DNA from: Rhizobium etli CFN 42
GTDB taxonomy: Bacteria > Pseudomonadota > Alphaproteobacteria > Rhizobiales > Rhizobiaceae
Reading direction: 5' to 3'
Length of the DNA: 64,000 nucleotides
Assembly (NCBI RefSeq): GCF_000092045.1
Contig: NC_007761.1
Coordinates: 375,001 to 439,000, forward strand
Made by a program: the position numbers and the translations under genes. Below are positions 37,294 to 45,986 of this stretch, piece by piece (position 1 is the stretch's first letter; each line of letters opens with the position of its first letter). Below the pieces are notes generated by a model, which saw nothing but the letters and a program-made list of their open reading frames with translations, ran no database searches and was not told where the DNA came from.

Positions 37294-37749
37294 ATGGATT
37301 TCACCGGCGAAGAACGCATCGCCGCGCCGCGGGACATCGTCTGGGCAGCGCTCAACGATCCGGAGATCATGCGTGACTGCATTCCCGGCTGCCAGGGCAT
37401 CGAGCGGCTGTCGCCAAGCGCTTTCGAGGCGACGATCAAGGTCAAGTTCAGCCTTTTGTCTGCCACCTTCCATGGGCTGCTGACGCTTTCCAATATCGAT
37501 GCGCCGGAAAGCTATACGCTATCAGCCGAAGGCAAGGGCGGTCTGGCCGGCTTCGCCAGGGGCAGCGCCGATGTCGTACTTGAGGCGAGGGGCGAGGAGA
37601 CGATCCTGCACTATAGGGCCAAAGCCGAACTCGGCGGCAGGCTCGCCCAGCTCGGCGCACGCCTGCTCGATTCGACCTCGCAGCGGCTGGCCGAAAATTT
37701 CTTCTCGGATTTCAATAGTGCGGTCGTTGCAAAAATGGCTGCGGATTGA
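37294..37749 (+). CDS. CoxG/SRPBCC-fold protein
   Basis: A 151-residue member of the CO-dehydrogenase-subunit-G family. MDFTGEERIAAPRDIVWAALND (1-22), CIPGCQGIERL (about 29-39) and AGFARGSADVVLE (about 84-96) are family-typical. In carboxydotrophs CoxG helps anchor CO dehydrogenase to the membrane; no cox genes lie here, so this is a lone lipid- or ligand-binding SRPBCC protein of unknown role. It is followed by a GNAT gene on the same strand after 55 bp. Confidence 0.88.
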   Translation: MDFTGEERIAAPRDIVWAALNDPEIMRDCIPGCQGIERLSPSAFEATIKVKFSLLSATFHGLLTLSNIDAPESYTLSAEGKGGLAGFARGSADVVLEARGEETILHYRAKAELGGRLAQLGARLLDSTSQRLAENFFSDFNSAVVAKMAAD

Positions 37750-37804
37750 GCGCCGAAGGCTTTCGCCGCGGCTTGGCGCGGACCTGCGCCTGAGCTATTC
37801 CGAC

Positions 37805-38242
37805 ATGATGACATGGACCATCAGGCCGCCGTTGGCGGAAGACCAGGAAACGCTCGCGGACATCTATCTTTCAGTGCGGCGCCAAACATTCGTCTGGGTC
37901 GATCCCGGCAAGTTTCACCGCGAGGATTTCTGCGTTCATACCAATGGCGAGACGATCTTCGTCTGTGAGCATGCCGATCGGAGCGTCGCCGGCTTCCTGT
38001 CGCTCTGGCCGGAGGACGATTTCATTCACATGCTTTATATAAGGCCGGAATTCCAGGGGCTCGGCGCCGGCACGGCGCTGCTCAGGGCGCTGCCGGAATG
38101 GCCGCGACATAGGTACCGGCTGAAATGCCTGGTGAACAACCGGCGGGCGAAGGCCTTCTACCTTTCCCACGGTTTCGCCGTGACCGGCAATGGCGCGTCG
38201 CCGGAAGGTGATTATGAGGAGCTGAGCTTTTCTCCGGTTTGA
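37805..38242 (+). CDS. GNAT-family N-acetyltransferase
   Basis: A 145-residue acetyltransferase. The acetyl-CoA loop is in MLYIRPEFQGLGAGTALLRAL (about 77-97, with Q-x-x-G-x-G/A), followed by LKCLVNNRRAKAFYLSHGFAVTG (about 107-129). The N-terminal IRPPLAEDQETLADIYLSVRR is a usual first element. The acceptor is unknown. Two adjacent ATG codons (37805, 37808) are both possible starts; the frame upstream overlaps the CoxG-like gene in another frame. Confidence 0.88.
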   Translation: MMTWTIRPPLAEDQETLADIYLSVRRQTFVWVDPGKFHREDFCVHTNGETIFVCEHADRSVAGFLSLWPEDDFIHMLYIRPEFQGLGAGTALLRALPEWPRHRYRLKCLVNNRRAKAFYLSHGFAVTGNGASPEGDYEELSFSPV

Positions 38243-38261
38243 CGAGGCGGTAAAGCCGATC

Positions 38262-38594
38262 TTACCGCGACGACAGCTGGCCGGCGATGTCCTCCGCGCG
38301 GGACCTGTGACGATCGGCCTCGCCCTGCCAGCGAATGGCTTCCTTGGCCTCGATGCGGGCGCGCTTGCGGTGTTTGCCCTGGCTGAACCAGGTGGCGGCC
38401 GAGCCGATCAGCATGCCTGCGATCAGCGCTATGAACAGGAAGACGAAGAAGGGTGCGGAAACCGCAAGCACCGGATCGTCGGGCCTGAAGGGATTGAAGG
38501 CGAGCGTGACGCTCTGCCGGTTGGCGACGCAGAAGATGATGAGGATGACGCCGAGCGGCAGCAGAATCAACAGGTTGACGATCTTCTTGGCCAT
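38262..38594 (-). CDS. LapA-domain membrane protein
   Basis: A 110-residue inner-membrane protein with two helices (about 5-24 and 45-68), the sequence FCVANRQSVTLAFNPF (about 21-36) typical of the LapA/DUF1049 family, and a basic coiled-coil tail (KHRKRARIEAKEAIRWQGEADRH, about 74-96). E. coli LapA works with LapB in controlling LpxC and LPS levels; whether this protein does the same is not known. It follows ihfB on the same strand. Confidence 0.85.
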   Translation of the reverse strand: MAKKIVNLLILLPLGVILIIFCVANRQSVTLAFNPFRPDDPVLAVSAPFFVFLFIALIAGMLIGSAATWFSQGKHRKRARIEAKEAIRWQGEADRHRSRAEDIAGQLSSR

Positions 38595-38619
38595 TTGAGC
38601 TTCTCCATGCGCCTTATAT

Positions 38620-38659
38620 GCATCGGCCCGAAAATCGATTCCGACTTTCGGGCCGATGC
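38620..38659. repeat. palindromic intergenic repeat
   Basis: GCATCGGCCCGAAA (38620-38633) and TTTCGGGCCGATGC (38646-38659) are perfect 14-bp inverted arms around a 12-bp centre ATCGATTCCGAC. The sequence class (CCCGAAAATCGATTCCGA) recurs in rhizobial intergenic regions; a degenerate piece is visible at about 9975-9996 (CCCGAAAGGCGATTCCGATTT-like). It sits between ihfB and the LapA gene and could also end ihfB transcripts. Confidence 0.7.
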
Positions 38660-38724
38660 GCTAGCAGAATAGGAAAACGGTGTTCAAGTTCAAGTGCGGT
38701 TTCGCCGCAGGCTGCTTGCGCCGC

Positions 38725-39024
38725 TCAATCCTCTTCGTCGGCCTGGCCGGGATTGAGCCGCTCGCGCAGCTCCTTGCCTGTCTTGAAAAAGGGAACCCAC
38801 TTTTCCTCGACGAAGACGGTATCGCCGGTGCGCGGGTTGCGGCCGGAGCGGGAAGGGCGGTTCTTGACCGAAAACGCGCCGAAGCCGCGCAATTCGACGC
38901 GGTTGCCCGCAGCCAGTGCATCGGTGATCTCGTCGAGAACCGCGTTGACGATATTCTCGACGTCGCGATGATAGAGATGCGGGTTGCGTGCCGCAACAAT
39001 CTGCACCAATTCGGACTTGATCAC
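38725..39024 (-). CDS. ihfB: integration host factor beta subunit
   Basis: A 99-residue DNA-bending protein of the HU/IHF family. [32 protein letters not shown] (1-32) is the dimer helix pair, and [28 protein letters not shown] (about 43-70) is the arm signature, with the Pro that intercalates into DNA in the RNPRTG turn. With IhfA it bends DNA, including at RpoN-dependent promoters; rpoN lies 3.5 kb away. It is 29 bp downstream of the sppA stop on the same strand, probably in one unit. Confidence 0.96.
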   Translation of the reverse strand: MIKSELVQIVAARNPHLYHRDVENIVNAVLDEITDALAAGNRVELRGFGAFSVKNRPSRSGRNPRTGDTVFVEEKWVPFFKTGKELRERLNPGQADEED

Positions 39025-39053
39025 AGTCGCCCCCTTAAATTATTGATTTCTTA

Positions 39054-40004
39054 TCAATCGCGGCCAACCTGCCAAACTGAAAGCAGCCCGTCAAGAAGCA
39101 ACTTTGGGGGCAGGATTCCGTTGATATCCTGGCCCCTGATGAGATCATCATAACCTAGGATAGTAACCAGCCGCGAAACAGCTCCGGCGAGCAGAAAAGG
39201 CGTGTTGCTCTTCTTGTCCCAATCCACCATCGGCAGATCGGCGTCGACGCCCCGCGATTGCAGGTAGGCGCGGATTTCCGCCTCGCCGCCGATCGTATCG
39301 ACGAGCTTTGCCTGGAGCGCCTGCCGGCCGGTATAGATCGTCCCGTCGGCGAGTTTCAGCACTTCCTCACGCGGCAGCTTGCGCCGTTCGGCGACCAGGT
39401 CGACGAACCAGTTATAGCTGTCGACAACCATGTTGCGGATCATCGCCTTGGCTTCCTCGCTCGCCTCGTGGAAGGGCGAGGGCTCGGCCTTCAGCGGCGA
39501 GGATTTGATCTCCTGCAGCGATACGCCGATCTTGTCGAGCAGCGGCTGGATCTGCGGATATTGGAAAATGACGCCGATCGAGCCGGTGATCGAGCTGTCG
39601 CCGGCTATGATCGTGTCGCCGGCGGTGGCGATCATATAACCGGCCGAGGCGGCAAGCGTGCGCACGTCGGAGACGACGGGCTTCTTGGCCGATATCGCCC
39701 GGATCGCATTGAAGATTTTTTCACCGCCATAGGTCGTGCCGCCAGGCGAAGAGATCGAAATCACCGCAGCCTTCACCTGATTGCTGGTCTCGACCTTTTT
39801 CAGCCGCTCCAGCAGTTCGTCGTCATCGACGATCAGCCCCGATATCGTCACATGGGCGATATGCGGACTTGCCGTGCCGGCCTCGCCGAGAGCGAAGCGG
39901 TAGAAGGCAAAACCGAGCGCCACGATGAGGGCGACGGCTACGATGCGCCAGAAGCCGAGCTTGCGGCGCAGCCGCCGGCGATCCGCGATAATCGAACTGT
40001 CCAT
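39054..40004 (-). CDS. sppA: signal peptide peptidase SppA, short (S49) form
   Basis: A 316-residue inner-membrane serine protease. One N-terminal helix (about 17-38) anchors it. The S49 core shows ISISSPGGTTYGGEKI (about 87-102), LAASAGYMIATAGDTI (about 122-137, with the nucleophilic Ser) and SSITGSIGVIF (about 142-152). It degrades cleaved signal peptides. The ATG at 40004 has GGAGG 6 bp upstream; the frame is open further but lacks family sequence. It has one S49 domain, unlike the long E. coli SppA. Confidence 0.93.
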   Translation of the reverse strand: MDSSIIADRRRLRRKLGFWRIVAVALIVALGFAFYRFALGEAGTASPHIAHVTISGLIVDDDELLERLKKVETSNQVKAAVISISSPGGTTYGGEKIFNAIRAISAKKPVVSDVRTLAASAGYMIATAGDTIIAGDSSITGSIGVIFQYPQIQPLLDKIGVSLQEIKSSPLKAEPSPFHEASEEAKAMIRNMVVDSYNWFVDLVAERRKLPREEVLKLADGTIYTGRQALQAKLVDTIGGEAEIRAYLQSRGVDADLPMVDWDKKSNTPFLLAGAVSRLVTILGYDDLIRGQDINGILPPKLLLDGLLSVWQVGRD

Positions 40005-40222
40005 AGAAACCTCCAGCGCTGGGTTCGGCATGGCGCCGATGGACCCGGTGAAATTGATGGCAGCGGCGCGTACGAATGCCACTTTTGTATGTTTTTCCGT
40101 TTTGTTGCTTGTTGCAGAAAAAATTCCATATTGGCAAGCCAATGTAATAATGCGAAACGAACTGTGATTGTCGGCCGCTTTGTTAAGCAGGCGGGGCAAT
40201 CATCGCACATGGAACGAGACCT

Positions 40223-40888
40223 ATGCTCGATACCCTGAAGAACAACGGACATGCCGCTTATGCGGGCTCCGGCCGGAGCCCCTATGGCGATGCGTTGTTC
40301 CATTCCGCCCGCGTGCGGAGACTGAAGATTTTGCTGCCGTTGGCCGCCCTTATCGTCGCCGGCGCCCTCGCGACGGTGGCCTTGGTGAGCTTGTACCTGC
40401 CCGAAAACGTCAAGTTTGAAGGCGCCAAGATCGAGAACGGCAAGGTCGTGATGGAAAAGCCGGCAATTGCCGGACGCAACTCCGACGGCGTCAATTATTC
40501 CATGCTTGCCGAACGGGCGCTGCAGGATATCCGCAATCCCGATCTCATCACCCTCGAGACCATCAAGGCCGCCGTGCCGATGAATGACGGGCTGATTGCC
40601 CGCGTCATCGCTTCGACTGCCGATTATAATCGCGCCACCGACAACCTGCATATGACGGCTCCCTTCACCCTGGTGCTGAGCAGCGGCCTCAACGCGCAGT
40701 TTCAGTCCGCCCGGCTCGATATCAAGGGCGGCAACATGCGCAGCGACGATCCCGTCACCATCACAAAGGACAATGCTTCCATTGTTGCGAAGACGCTGGA
40801 GATAACCGATAAGGGGCGCGTGATCACATTCGAGGGGAATGTTCGCATGAATGTCGATCCATCCACCATTCATAAACAGGGCACTTAA
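40223..40888 (+). CDS. lptC: LPS transport protein LptC
   Basis: A 221-residue bitopic protein with a cytoplasmic N-terminus, one membrane helix (about 35-58, ILLPLAALIVAGALATVALV) and a periplasmic beta-jellyroll domain (YSMLAERALQDIRNPDLITLETIKA, about 93-117). LptC takes LPS from LptB2FG and passes it to LptA. It starts the lptC-lptA-lptB-rpoN cluster, a conserved order in proteobacteria. The divergent space to sppA (218 bp) holds both promoters. Confidence 0.92.
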   Translation: MLDTLKNNGHAAYAGSGRSPYGDALFHSARVRRLKILLPLAALIVAGALATVALVSLYLPENVKFEGAKIENGKVVMEKPAIAGRNSDGVNYSMLAERALQDIRNPDLITLETIKAAVPMNDGLIARVIASTADYNRATDNLHMTAPFTLVLSSGLNAQFQSARLDIKGGNMRSDDPVTITKDNASIVAKTLEITDKGRVITFEGNVRMNVDPSTIHKQGT

Positions 40889-40903
40889 CCAGCCGGGTCA
40901 CCC

Positions 40904-41536
40904 ATGACAAAAGATTGTCGCATTTCAGCTTGCAAGACGGGCATCGCATTTGTTGCCGGCGCATTTGCCCTTGTTCTGACGGTCTCGGGCGCGGGAGCGC
41001 AGTCGACGACCATGTCGGGCATGAAGCTTTCCAACGATCAGCCGATCCAGATCGAAAGCGACAAGCTGGAGATCCATGACCAGGAGCACACGGCCCTCTT
41101 CACCGGCAACGTCAAGGTCGTCCAGGGCACGACGACGATGCAGTCCGGCAAGATGACCGTCTATTACAAGGACAAGGCCGCAAAGTCGGGCGCCGGCGCG
41201 CCGGCTCAACCCGAGGCGAAGCCCGAGAAATCGGCCTCGCTGGCGTCCGGAAGTGCGGATATCGACAAGATCCTGGTGACGGACAAGGTCTACCTGGTCT
41301 CCGGCACGCAGACGGCGACCGCCGACGACGGCAATTTCGACATGGCCTCGCAGACATTCATCCTGACCGCGGATCAGGGAAACAAGGTCATTCTGTCGGA
41401 CGGTCCGAACGTCTTCACCGGCTGCAAGCTGACCGTTCATATGCAAACCGGCCAGGCGGAGCTTGAAAGCTGCGGCGGTCGTGTCCAGATTCAGCTCGAT
41501 CCAAAATCGCAGCCGAACGCGCAGAAGCAGAACTGA
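40904..41536 (+). CDS. lptA: LPS transport periplasmic protein LptA
   Basis: A 210-residue exported protein. A signal peptide covers about 1-34, ending near AGAQS. The OstA-like domain begins DQPIQIESDKLEIHDQEHTALFTGNVKVVQGTTTM (about 45-79), and the C-terminal half repeats the pattern (TADDGNFDMASQTFIL). An Ala/Pro/Lys-rich insert (about 96-120) splits two strands. LptA monomers form the periplasmic bridge that carries LPS to LptDE. It is 15 bp downstream of lptC. Confidence 0.94.
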   Translation: MTKDCRISACKTGIAFVAGAFALVLTVSGAGAQSTTMSGMKLSNDQPIQIESDKLEIHDQEHTALFTGNVKVVQGTTTMQSGKMTVYYKDKAAKSGAGAPAQPEAKPEKSASLASGSADIDKILVTDKVYLVSGTQTATADDGNFDMASQTFILTADQGNKVILSDGPNVFTGCKLTVHMQTGQAELESCGGRVQIQLDPKSQPNAQKQN

Positions 41537-41573
41537 ACCGGCCTCCCACGTGAAATTATCATCGCTATCCACC

Positions 41574-42350
41574 ATGTTCGGCAGGCCTGAGCCGCAAGCT
41601 GCGGGTGCCGCCGACAAGAGCCGCTATCAGGGAACACTGATCGCCCGTGGTCTGACCAAGACCTATGCGACGCGCCGTGTCGTCAACGGCGTCTCCCTGG
41701 TGGTGCGTCGCGGCGAAGCCGTCGGTCTGCTCGGCCCGAACGGCGCCGGCAAGACGACCTGCTTTTACATGATCACCGGCCTGGTGCCGGTGGATGAAGG
41801 CACGATCGAGATCGATGGAAACGATGTCACGACCATGCCGATGTACCGCCGCTCGCGCCTCGGCGTCGGTTACCTGCCGCAGGAAGCCTCGATCTTTCGC
41901 GGCCTGACGGTGGAGGAAAATATCCGCGCCGTCCTCGAAGTGCATGTGAAGGACAAGCCCGAGCGCGAGCAGAAGCTCAATGAGCTGCTGGAGGAATTTC
42001 ATATCCAGAAGCTGCGCAAGAGTGCGGCCGTCGCCCTTTCCGGCGGCGAACGCCGCCGCCTCGAAATCGCCCGCGCGCTTGCAACCGACCCGACCTTCAT
42101 GCTGCTTGACGAGCCCTTCGCCGGTGTCGACCCGATTTCGGTCGCCGACATCCAGAACCTCGTCCACCATCTGACGGCCCGCGGCATCGGCGTTCTCATC
42201 ACTGACCATAACGTGCGTGAGACGCTTGGTCTCATCGACCGCGCCTATATCATCCATGCCGGTGAAGTGCTGACCCACGGCCGGGCGAACGACATCGTCA
42301 ACAACCCGGAAGTGCGCCGGCTTTATCTCGGCGACAATTTCAGCCTCTGA
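41574..42350 (+). CDS. lptB: LPS export ABC transporter ATPase LptB
   Basis: About 258 residues from the ATG at 41574; a GTG at 41550 would add eight residues, and neither start has a strong ribosome site. Walker A GPNGAGKTTCFYMI, Q-loop YLPQEASIFRGLTVEEN, signature LSGGERRRLEIARALA and Walker B FMLLDEPFAGVDPISV are all intact, and TDHNVRETLGLIDRAYI is LptB-specific. It powers extraction of LPS from the inner membrane with LptFG. rpoN follows after 144 bp, the classical arrangement. Confidence 0.95.
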   Translation: MFGRPEPQAAGAADKSRYQGTLIARGLTKTYATRRVVNGVSLVVRRGEAVGLLGPNGAGKTTCFYMITGLVPVDEGTIEIDGNDVTTMPMYRRSRLGVGYLPQEASIFRGLTVEENIRAVLEVHVKDKPEREQKLNELLEEFHIQKLRKSAAVALSGGERRRLEIARALATDPTFMLLDEPFAGVDPISVADIQNLVHHLTARGIGVLITDHNVRETLGLIDRAYIIHAGEVLTHGRANDIVNNPEVRRLYLGDNFSL

Positions 42351-42494
42351 TCCCGCGCTGATTCACCTTGCCGCGTAGTTCCGCTTGACCAAATGAGATA
42401 AAAAAGCAATTTTTGGGCCAACTGGATTTCCGTGGCCTGAAGCGTTAACTGGACGCGGTTTCCCGGAGGAATCGAGGGGAGTTTCGCGTCCGTC

Positions 42495-44054
42495 ATGGCA
42501 CTGTCCGCCAACCTATTCCTGCGCCAGAGCCAGTCCCTGGTCATGACGCCGCAACTGATGCAATCCATCCAGTTGCTGCAGATGACGCATTTCGAGCTCA
42601 CCCAGTTCATCGCTCAGGAAGTGGAGAAGAACCCGCTGCTCGAATTTCCGTCGAATGACGGCGAGGCGGGCGACGAACGGGCGGCAGGCGAGGACGAGCA
42701 GTTCGGTCATTCGCCGGAGGACGCCGGCTCGGATGACGGCGCCGACAATCGCGCCGAGGCGCTGTCGAGCGACTGGTACGACAATGGCGGCAGCGAAAGC
42801 AGCAGCCGGCTGAACGACGAGCTCGACGCCAATTACACCAACGTCTTTCCCGATGACGGTGGTCCGCAGCGCCTCGACGCACCGGAACTCGTCGGTCAGT
42901 GGAAGTCGATGCCAGGCAGCGCCGACGGCGCCGATTACGATCTCGACGATTTTGTCGCCGGCCAGGTGTCGCTGCGCGATCATCTCGCTCAGCAGATCCC
43001 CTTCGTCCTGCCGGATATGAGCGATCGGCTGATCGCGCAGAAGTTTATCGATCAGCTCGACGATGCCGGTTACATCCAGGTCGATCTGCTCGAGACCGGC
43101 GAGCGCCTCGGCACGAGTCTCACGCAGGTCGAACACGTGCTCGCCGCCCTCCAGACGCTCGATCCGCCGGGTGTTTTCGCCCGCAGCCTCGCCGAATGCC
43201 TGGCGATCCAGCTCAGGCAGAAGGACCGTTACGACCCTGCCATGCAGGCGCTGGTCGAAAATCTCGAACTCCTGGCGCGGCGCGACTTCGCCACGCTGAA
43301 GCGGCTCTGCGGCGTTGATGAGGAAGATCTTCTCGACATGCTCGGCGAGATCCGCCAGCTCAATCCGAAGCCCGGTAGCGGTTTCGAGACGGGCGTTTCC
43401 GAAGCCATCATGCCCGATGTCGTCGTCAGGCCCTCCGCGGAGGGTGGCTGGCTGGTCGAGCTCAATCCGGATACGCTGCCGCGTGTGCTGGTTAATCAGT
43501 CCTATTTTTCCCGCGTGACCCGGAACGGCGAGGATCACGCCTTCCTTTCCGAGTGCCTGCAGAGCGCCAACTGGCTGACCCGCAGCCTCGACCAGCGGGC
43601 AAAGACCATCATGAAGGTGGCAAGCGAGATCGTCCGCCAGCAGGACGCCTTCCTGCTGCACGGTGTCGACCACTTGCGGCCGCTGAACCTGAAAACGGTG
43701 GCTGAGGCGATCAAGATGCATGAATCCACCGTCAGCCGCGTCACTTCGAACAAATATATGCTGACCCCGCGCGGCCTCTTCGAACTCAAATATTTCTTCA
43801 CCGTATCGATCGGCGCCGTCGAGGGCGGCGACAGCCATTCGGCCGAGGCCGTGCGTCACAAGATCCGCGCGCTGATCATGCAGGAGAGCCCGGAGGCGGT
43901 GCTGTCCGATGACGATATCGTCGACATGCTGAAGAAGGGCGGCGTCGATCTCGCCCGCCGCACGGTCGCGAAATACCGGGAAGCGATGAACATCGCTTCC
44001 TCGGTCCAGCGCCGCCGCGAGAAACGGGCGCTCGCCAAGGTCGCGGGCTTCTGA
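42495..44054 (+). CDS. rpoN: RNA polymerase sigma-54 factor
   Basis: A 519-residue sigma-54. Region I is Gln/Leu-rich (LFLRQSQSLVMTPQLMQSIQLLQM, about 6-29), region II is acidic (about 50-135), and region III holds the core-binding and helix-turn-helix parts (KTVAEAIKMHESTVSRVTSNKYM, about 399-421). The RpoN box ARRTVAKYREAM lies near 490-501. It directs transcription from -24/-12 promoters for nitrogen fixation, nitrogen scavenging and C4-dicarboxylate uptake with enhancer-binding proteins. Confidence 0.98.
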   Translation: MALSANLFLRQSQSLVMTPQLMQSIQLLQMTHFELTQFIAQEVEKNPLLEFPSNDGEAGDERAAGEDEQFGHSPEDAGSDDGADNRAEALSSDWYDNGGSESSSRLNDELDANYTNVFPDDGGPQRLDAPELVGQWKSMPGSADGADYDLDDFVAGQVSLRDHLAQQIPFVLPDMSDRLIAQKFIDQLDDAGYIQVDLLETGERLGTSLTQVEHVLAALQTLDPPGVFARSLAECLAIQLRQKDRYDPAMQALVENLELLARRDFATLKRLCGVDEEDLLDMLGEIRQLNPKPGSGFETGVSEAIMPDVVVRPSAEGGWLVELNPDTLPRVLVNQSYFSRVTRNGEDHAFLSECLQSANWLTRSLDQRAKTIMKVASEIVRQQDAFLLHGVDHLRPLNLKTVAEAIKMHESTVSRVTSNKYMLTPRGLFELKYFFTVSIGAVEGGDSHSAEAVRHKIRALIMQESPEAVLSDDDIVDMLKKGGVDLARRTVAKYREAMNIASSVQRRREKRALAKVAGF

Positions 44055-44065
44055 GGCAGCAGGAC

Positions 44066-44085
44066 GCTTCGACGGTGATCGAAGC
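44066..44085 (+). terminator. weak hairpin after rpoN
   Basis: GCTTCGA, a 6-nt loop and TCGAAGC form a 7-bp stem 12 bp after the rpoN stop. No T-run follows, so termination before the EamA gene would be partial at best. Confidence 0.3.
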
Positions 44086-44142
44086 ATCCACTTCGCAAAT
44101 TGGCCTATTTCTCCCGTGTCTTAAACGAATATCGATGTGCCT

Positions 44143-45048
44143 ATGACGCCGCAAAATCCGAAGCTTGCCAAAGAACTTGTCCTGCTTTTGGTGCTGGCGA
44201 CCCTCTGGGGTTCTTCCTACACCTTTATCAAGATCGGGGTCGAAACGATCCCGCCGGTGACCTTGATCGCGGTGCGCACACTGATCGCCGGCGCCATTCT
44301 GCTGGCCGTGCTTCGCCATCGGCATGTCCGCCTGCCGCGCGACCGCGCCACATGGCGCCTGTTCGTCGTCCAGGCCTGCCTGAACAGCGTCATTCCTTTC
44401 ACGCTGATCGCCTGGGCGGAGCAGTCCGTCGATGCCGGACTGGCGGTGATCCTGAATTCGGCGACGCCGATCTTCACCTTCCTGCTGACCGTGTCGATAA
44501 CCCGCCATGAGCAGGCGACGGCGCGAAAGCTATTCGGCGTCGTCTCCGGGCTTGCCGGCATCTGCCTCGTCATCGGCGTCGAAGCGCTCGGCGGTCTTGG
44601 CGAAAGCCTGATGGCGCAGCTCGCCATCATCCTGGCGACCATCTGTTATGCCGGGGCCGCGATTTTCAGCAAGAACTTCAGAGGCCTTGATCCCGCTGTG
44701 CCGGCGGCCGGTTCGCTGATCTCGGGCGCGGTCATTCTGATGCCCGTGAGCCTGATCGTCGATCGGCCGTGGGGGCTCGATCCCTCGGCCGCATCGGTGC
44801 TGGCGTTGCTTGGCCTTTCCGCCTTTTCGACGGCGCTTGCCTTTACGATCTATTTCCGCCTCGTTCAGACGCTGGGTTCGGTCGGAACCACGTCGCAAGC
44901 CTATCTCCGCGTGCCGATCGGTGTCGCGATCGGTATCGTCTTCCTCGGTGAAAGCCTGAGCCCGACGGCCTGGATCGGGCTCACCTGCGTCATTCTCGGT
45001 GTCATCGCCATGACGATGCCGCGCACAACGCAGGCCCGAAGCGCGTGA
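44143..45048 (+). CDS. EamA/DMT-family transporter
   Basis: A 301-residue inner-membrane protein with ten predicted helices in two EamA repeats (about 10-140 and 155-290). The N-terminal LVLLLVLATLWGSSYTFIKIGVETIPP (about 10-36) is typical. The family exports metabolites such as amino acids or their analogues; the substrate is not readable. A GTG two codons earlier is an alternative start. It lies between rpoN and hpf, which are usually adjacent, so it appears to be an insertion into the rpoN-hpf-ptsN cluster. Confidence 0.93.
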   Translation: MTPQNPKLAKELVLLLVLATLWGSSYTFIKIGVETIPPVTLIAVRTLIAGAILLAVLRHRHVRLPRDRATWRLFVVQACLNSVIPFTLIAWAEQSVDAGLAVILNSATPIFTFLLTVSITRHEQATARKLFGVVSGLAGICLVIGVEALGGLGESLMAQLAIILATICYAGAAIFSKNFRGLDPAVPAAGSLISGAVILMPVSLIVDRPWGLDPSAASVLALLGLSAFSTALAFTIYFRLVQTLGSVGTTSQAYLRVPIGVAIGIVFLGESLSPTAWIGLTCVILGVIAMTMPRTTQARSA

Positions 45049-45137
45049 GCTCATGAAAGGAAGTTGCTGGAAGGCTCCTTCCGCAGGAGATTTGCTACAG
45101 CTTCTACGATCGCGCCCGGGGCTGATTCGGCCTCCTA

Positions 45138-45166
45138 TTGACTTTCTGGTAAGCTCTGGCTAGAAG
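45138..45166 (+). promoter_or_regulatory. candidate promoter of hpf-ptsN
   Basis: TTGACT (45138-45143), 17 bp, TAGAAG (45161-45166) lies in the 289-bp gap between the EamA gene and hpf. It would give a leader of about 165 nt with GC-rich pairing potential (GGGCCC-containing stretch near 45230-45245). The -10 match is mediocre, and I see nothing else definable in the gap. Confidence 0.3.
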
Positions 45167-45337
45167 CCCGCCGCAATCGACGCCGTGAGCGCTTTTTGAA
45201 GTTATCCCCATCATCCCAAGGGCACCGAGGGCCCGCAGGCCCACGCCGATCTTGCTTGAGATTGCGCGAAGTGCTTGGATGAACCTAAGGCTTGGCGTAA
45301 ACTGATACCCGCAAACGACCATAAGAAGGGAAACTCC

Positions 45338-45913
45338 ATGAGTGTGCGTGTATCCGGGAAACATATGGAAATTGGTGAATCCTTCCGTCAAAAGATCGAG
45401 GACCAAATTGCTATGGCCATCACGAAATACTTCGACGGGGGGTATTCCGGCCAGGTGACCGTCGAAAAGGCGAGTTCTCGTTTCTCGGCAGACTGCAAGC
45501 TTCATCTCGACAGCGGGGTGGTGCTGCATGCCGCCGGCGAAGCAACCGATCCGCTGCTTGCCTTCGACGCCGCTTCCGAGCGCATCGAGAAGCGTCTGCG
45601 CCGCTACAAGCGCAAGCTGAAGGACCATCATGCCGGAAACCACCTGAATGGCTTTGCAGAAGTCTCCTACACGGTCATGGACTCCGTTCCTGATCACGAG
45701 GATGAAATTCCCGACGATTTCGCCCCGGCAATCGTCGCTGAAAGCACGAAGCAGTTGAAGACCATGTCCGTCGCCACCGCCGTGATGGCGCTCGACATGA
45801 CCGATGAGCCGCTTCTCCTGTTCCGCAGTCCCGGCAAGGAACATCTGAATATCGTTTATCGTCGGCACGACGGAAATATTGGCTGGATCGATTCAGCCAA
45901 TATCAAAGGCTGA
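45338..45913 (+). CDS. hpf: ribosome hibernation promoting factor, long form
   Basis: A 191-residue protein. The N-terminal HPF/RaiA domain (1-100) begins MSVRVSGKHMEIGESFRQKIEDQI and contains RIEKRLRRYKRKLKDH (about 86-101), the basic helix that enters the ribosomal decoding channel. The C-terminal dimerisation domain (about 140-188) reads MSVATAVMALDMTDEPLLLFRSP. Long HPF causes 100S ribosome dimers in stationary phase. The ATG at 45338 follows GAAGGG. ptsN follows 73 bp downstream. Confidence 0.95.
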   Translation: MSVRVSGKHMEIGESFRQKIEDQIAMAITKYFDGGYSGQVTVEKASSRFSADCKLHLDSGVVLHAAGEATDPLLAFDAASERIEKRLRRYKRKLKDHHAGNHLNGFAEVSYTVMDSVPDHEDEIPDDFAPAIVAESTKQLKTMSVATAVMALDMTDEPLLLFRSPGKEHLNIVYRRHDGNIGWIDSANIKG

Positions 45914-45986
45914 GATCAGGGCGGTGAGCGGCGGTATCGCCGCCGCTCCTCGCATCATCTGATCCCGGCGACAGAAGGAAAAAGAA

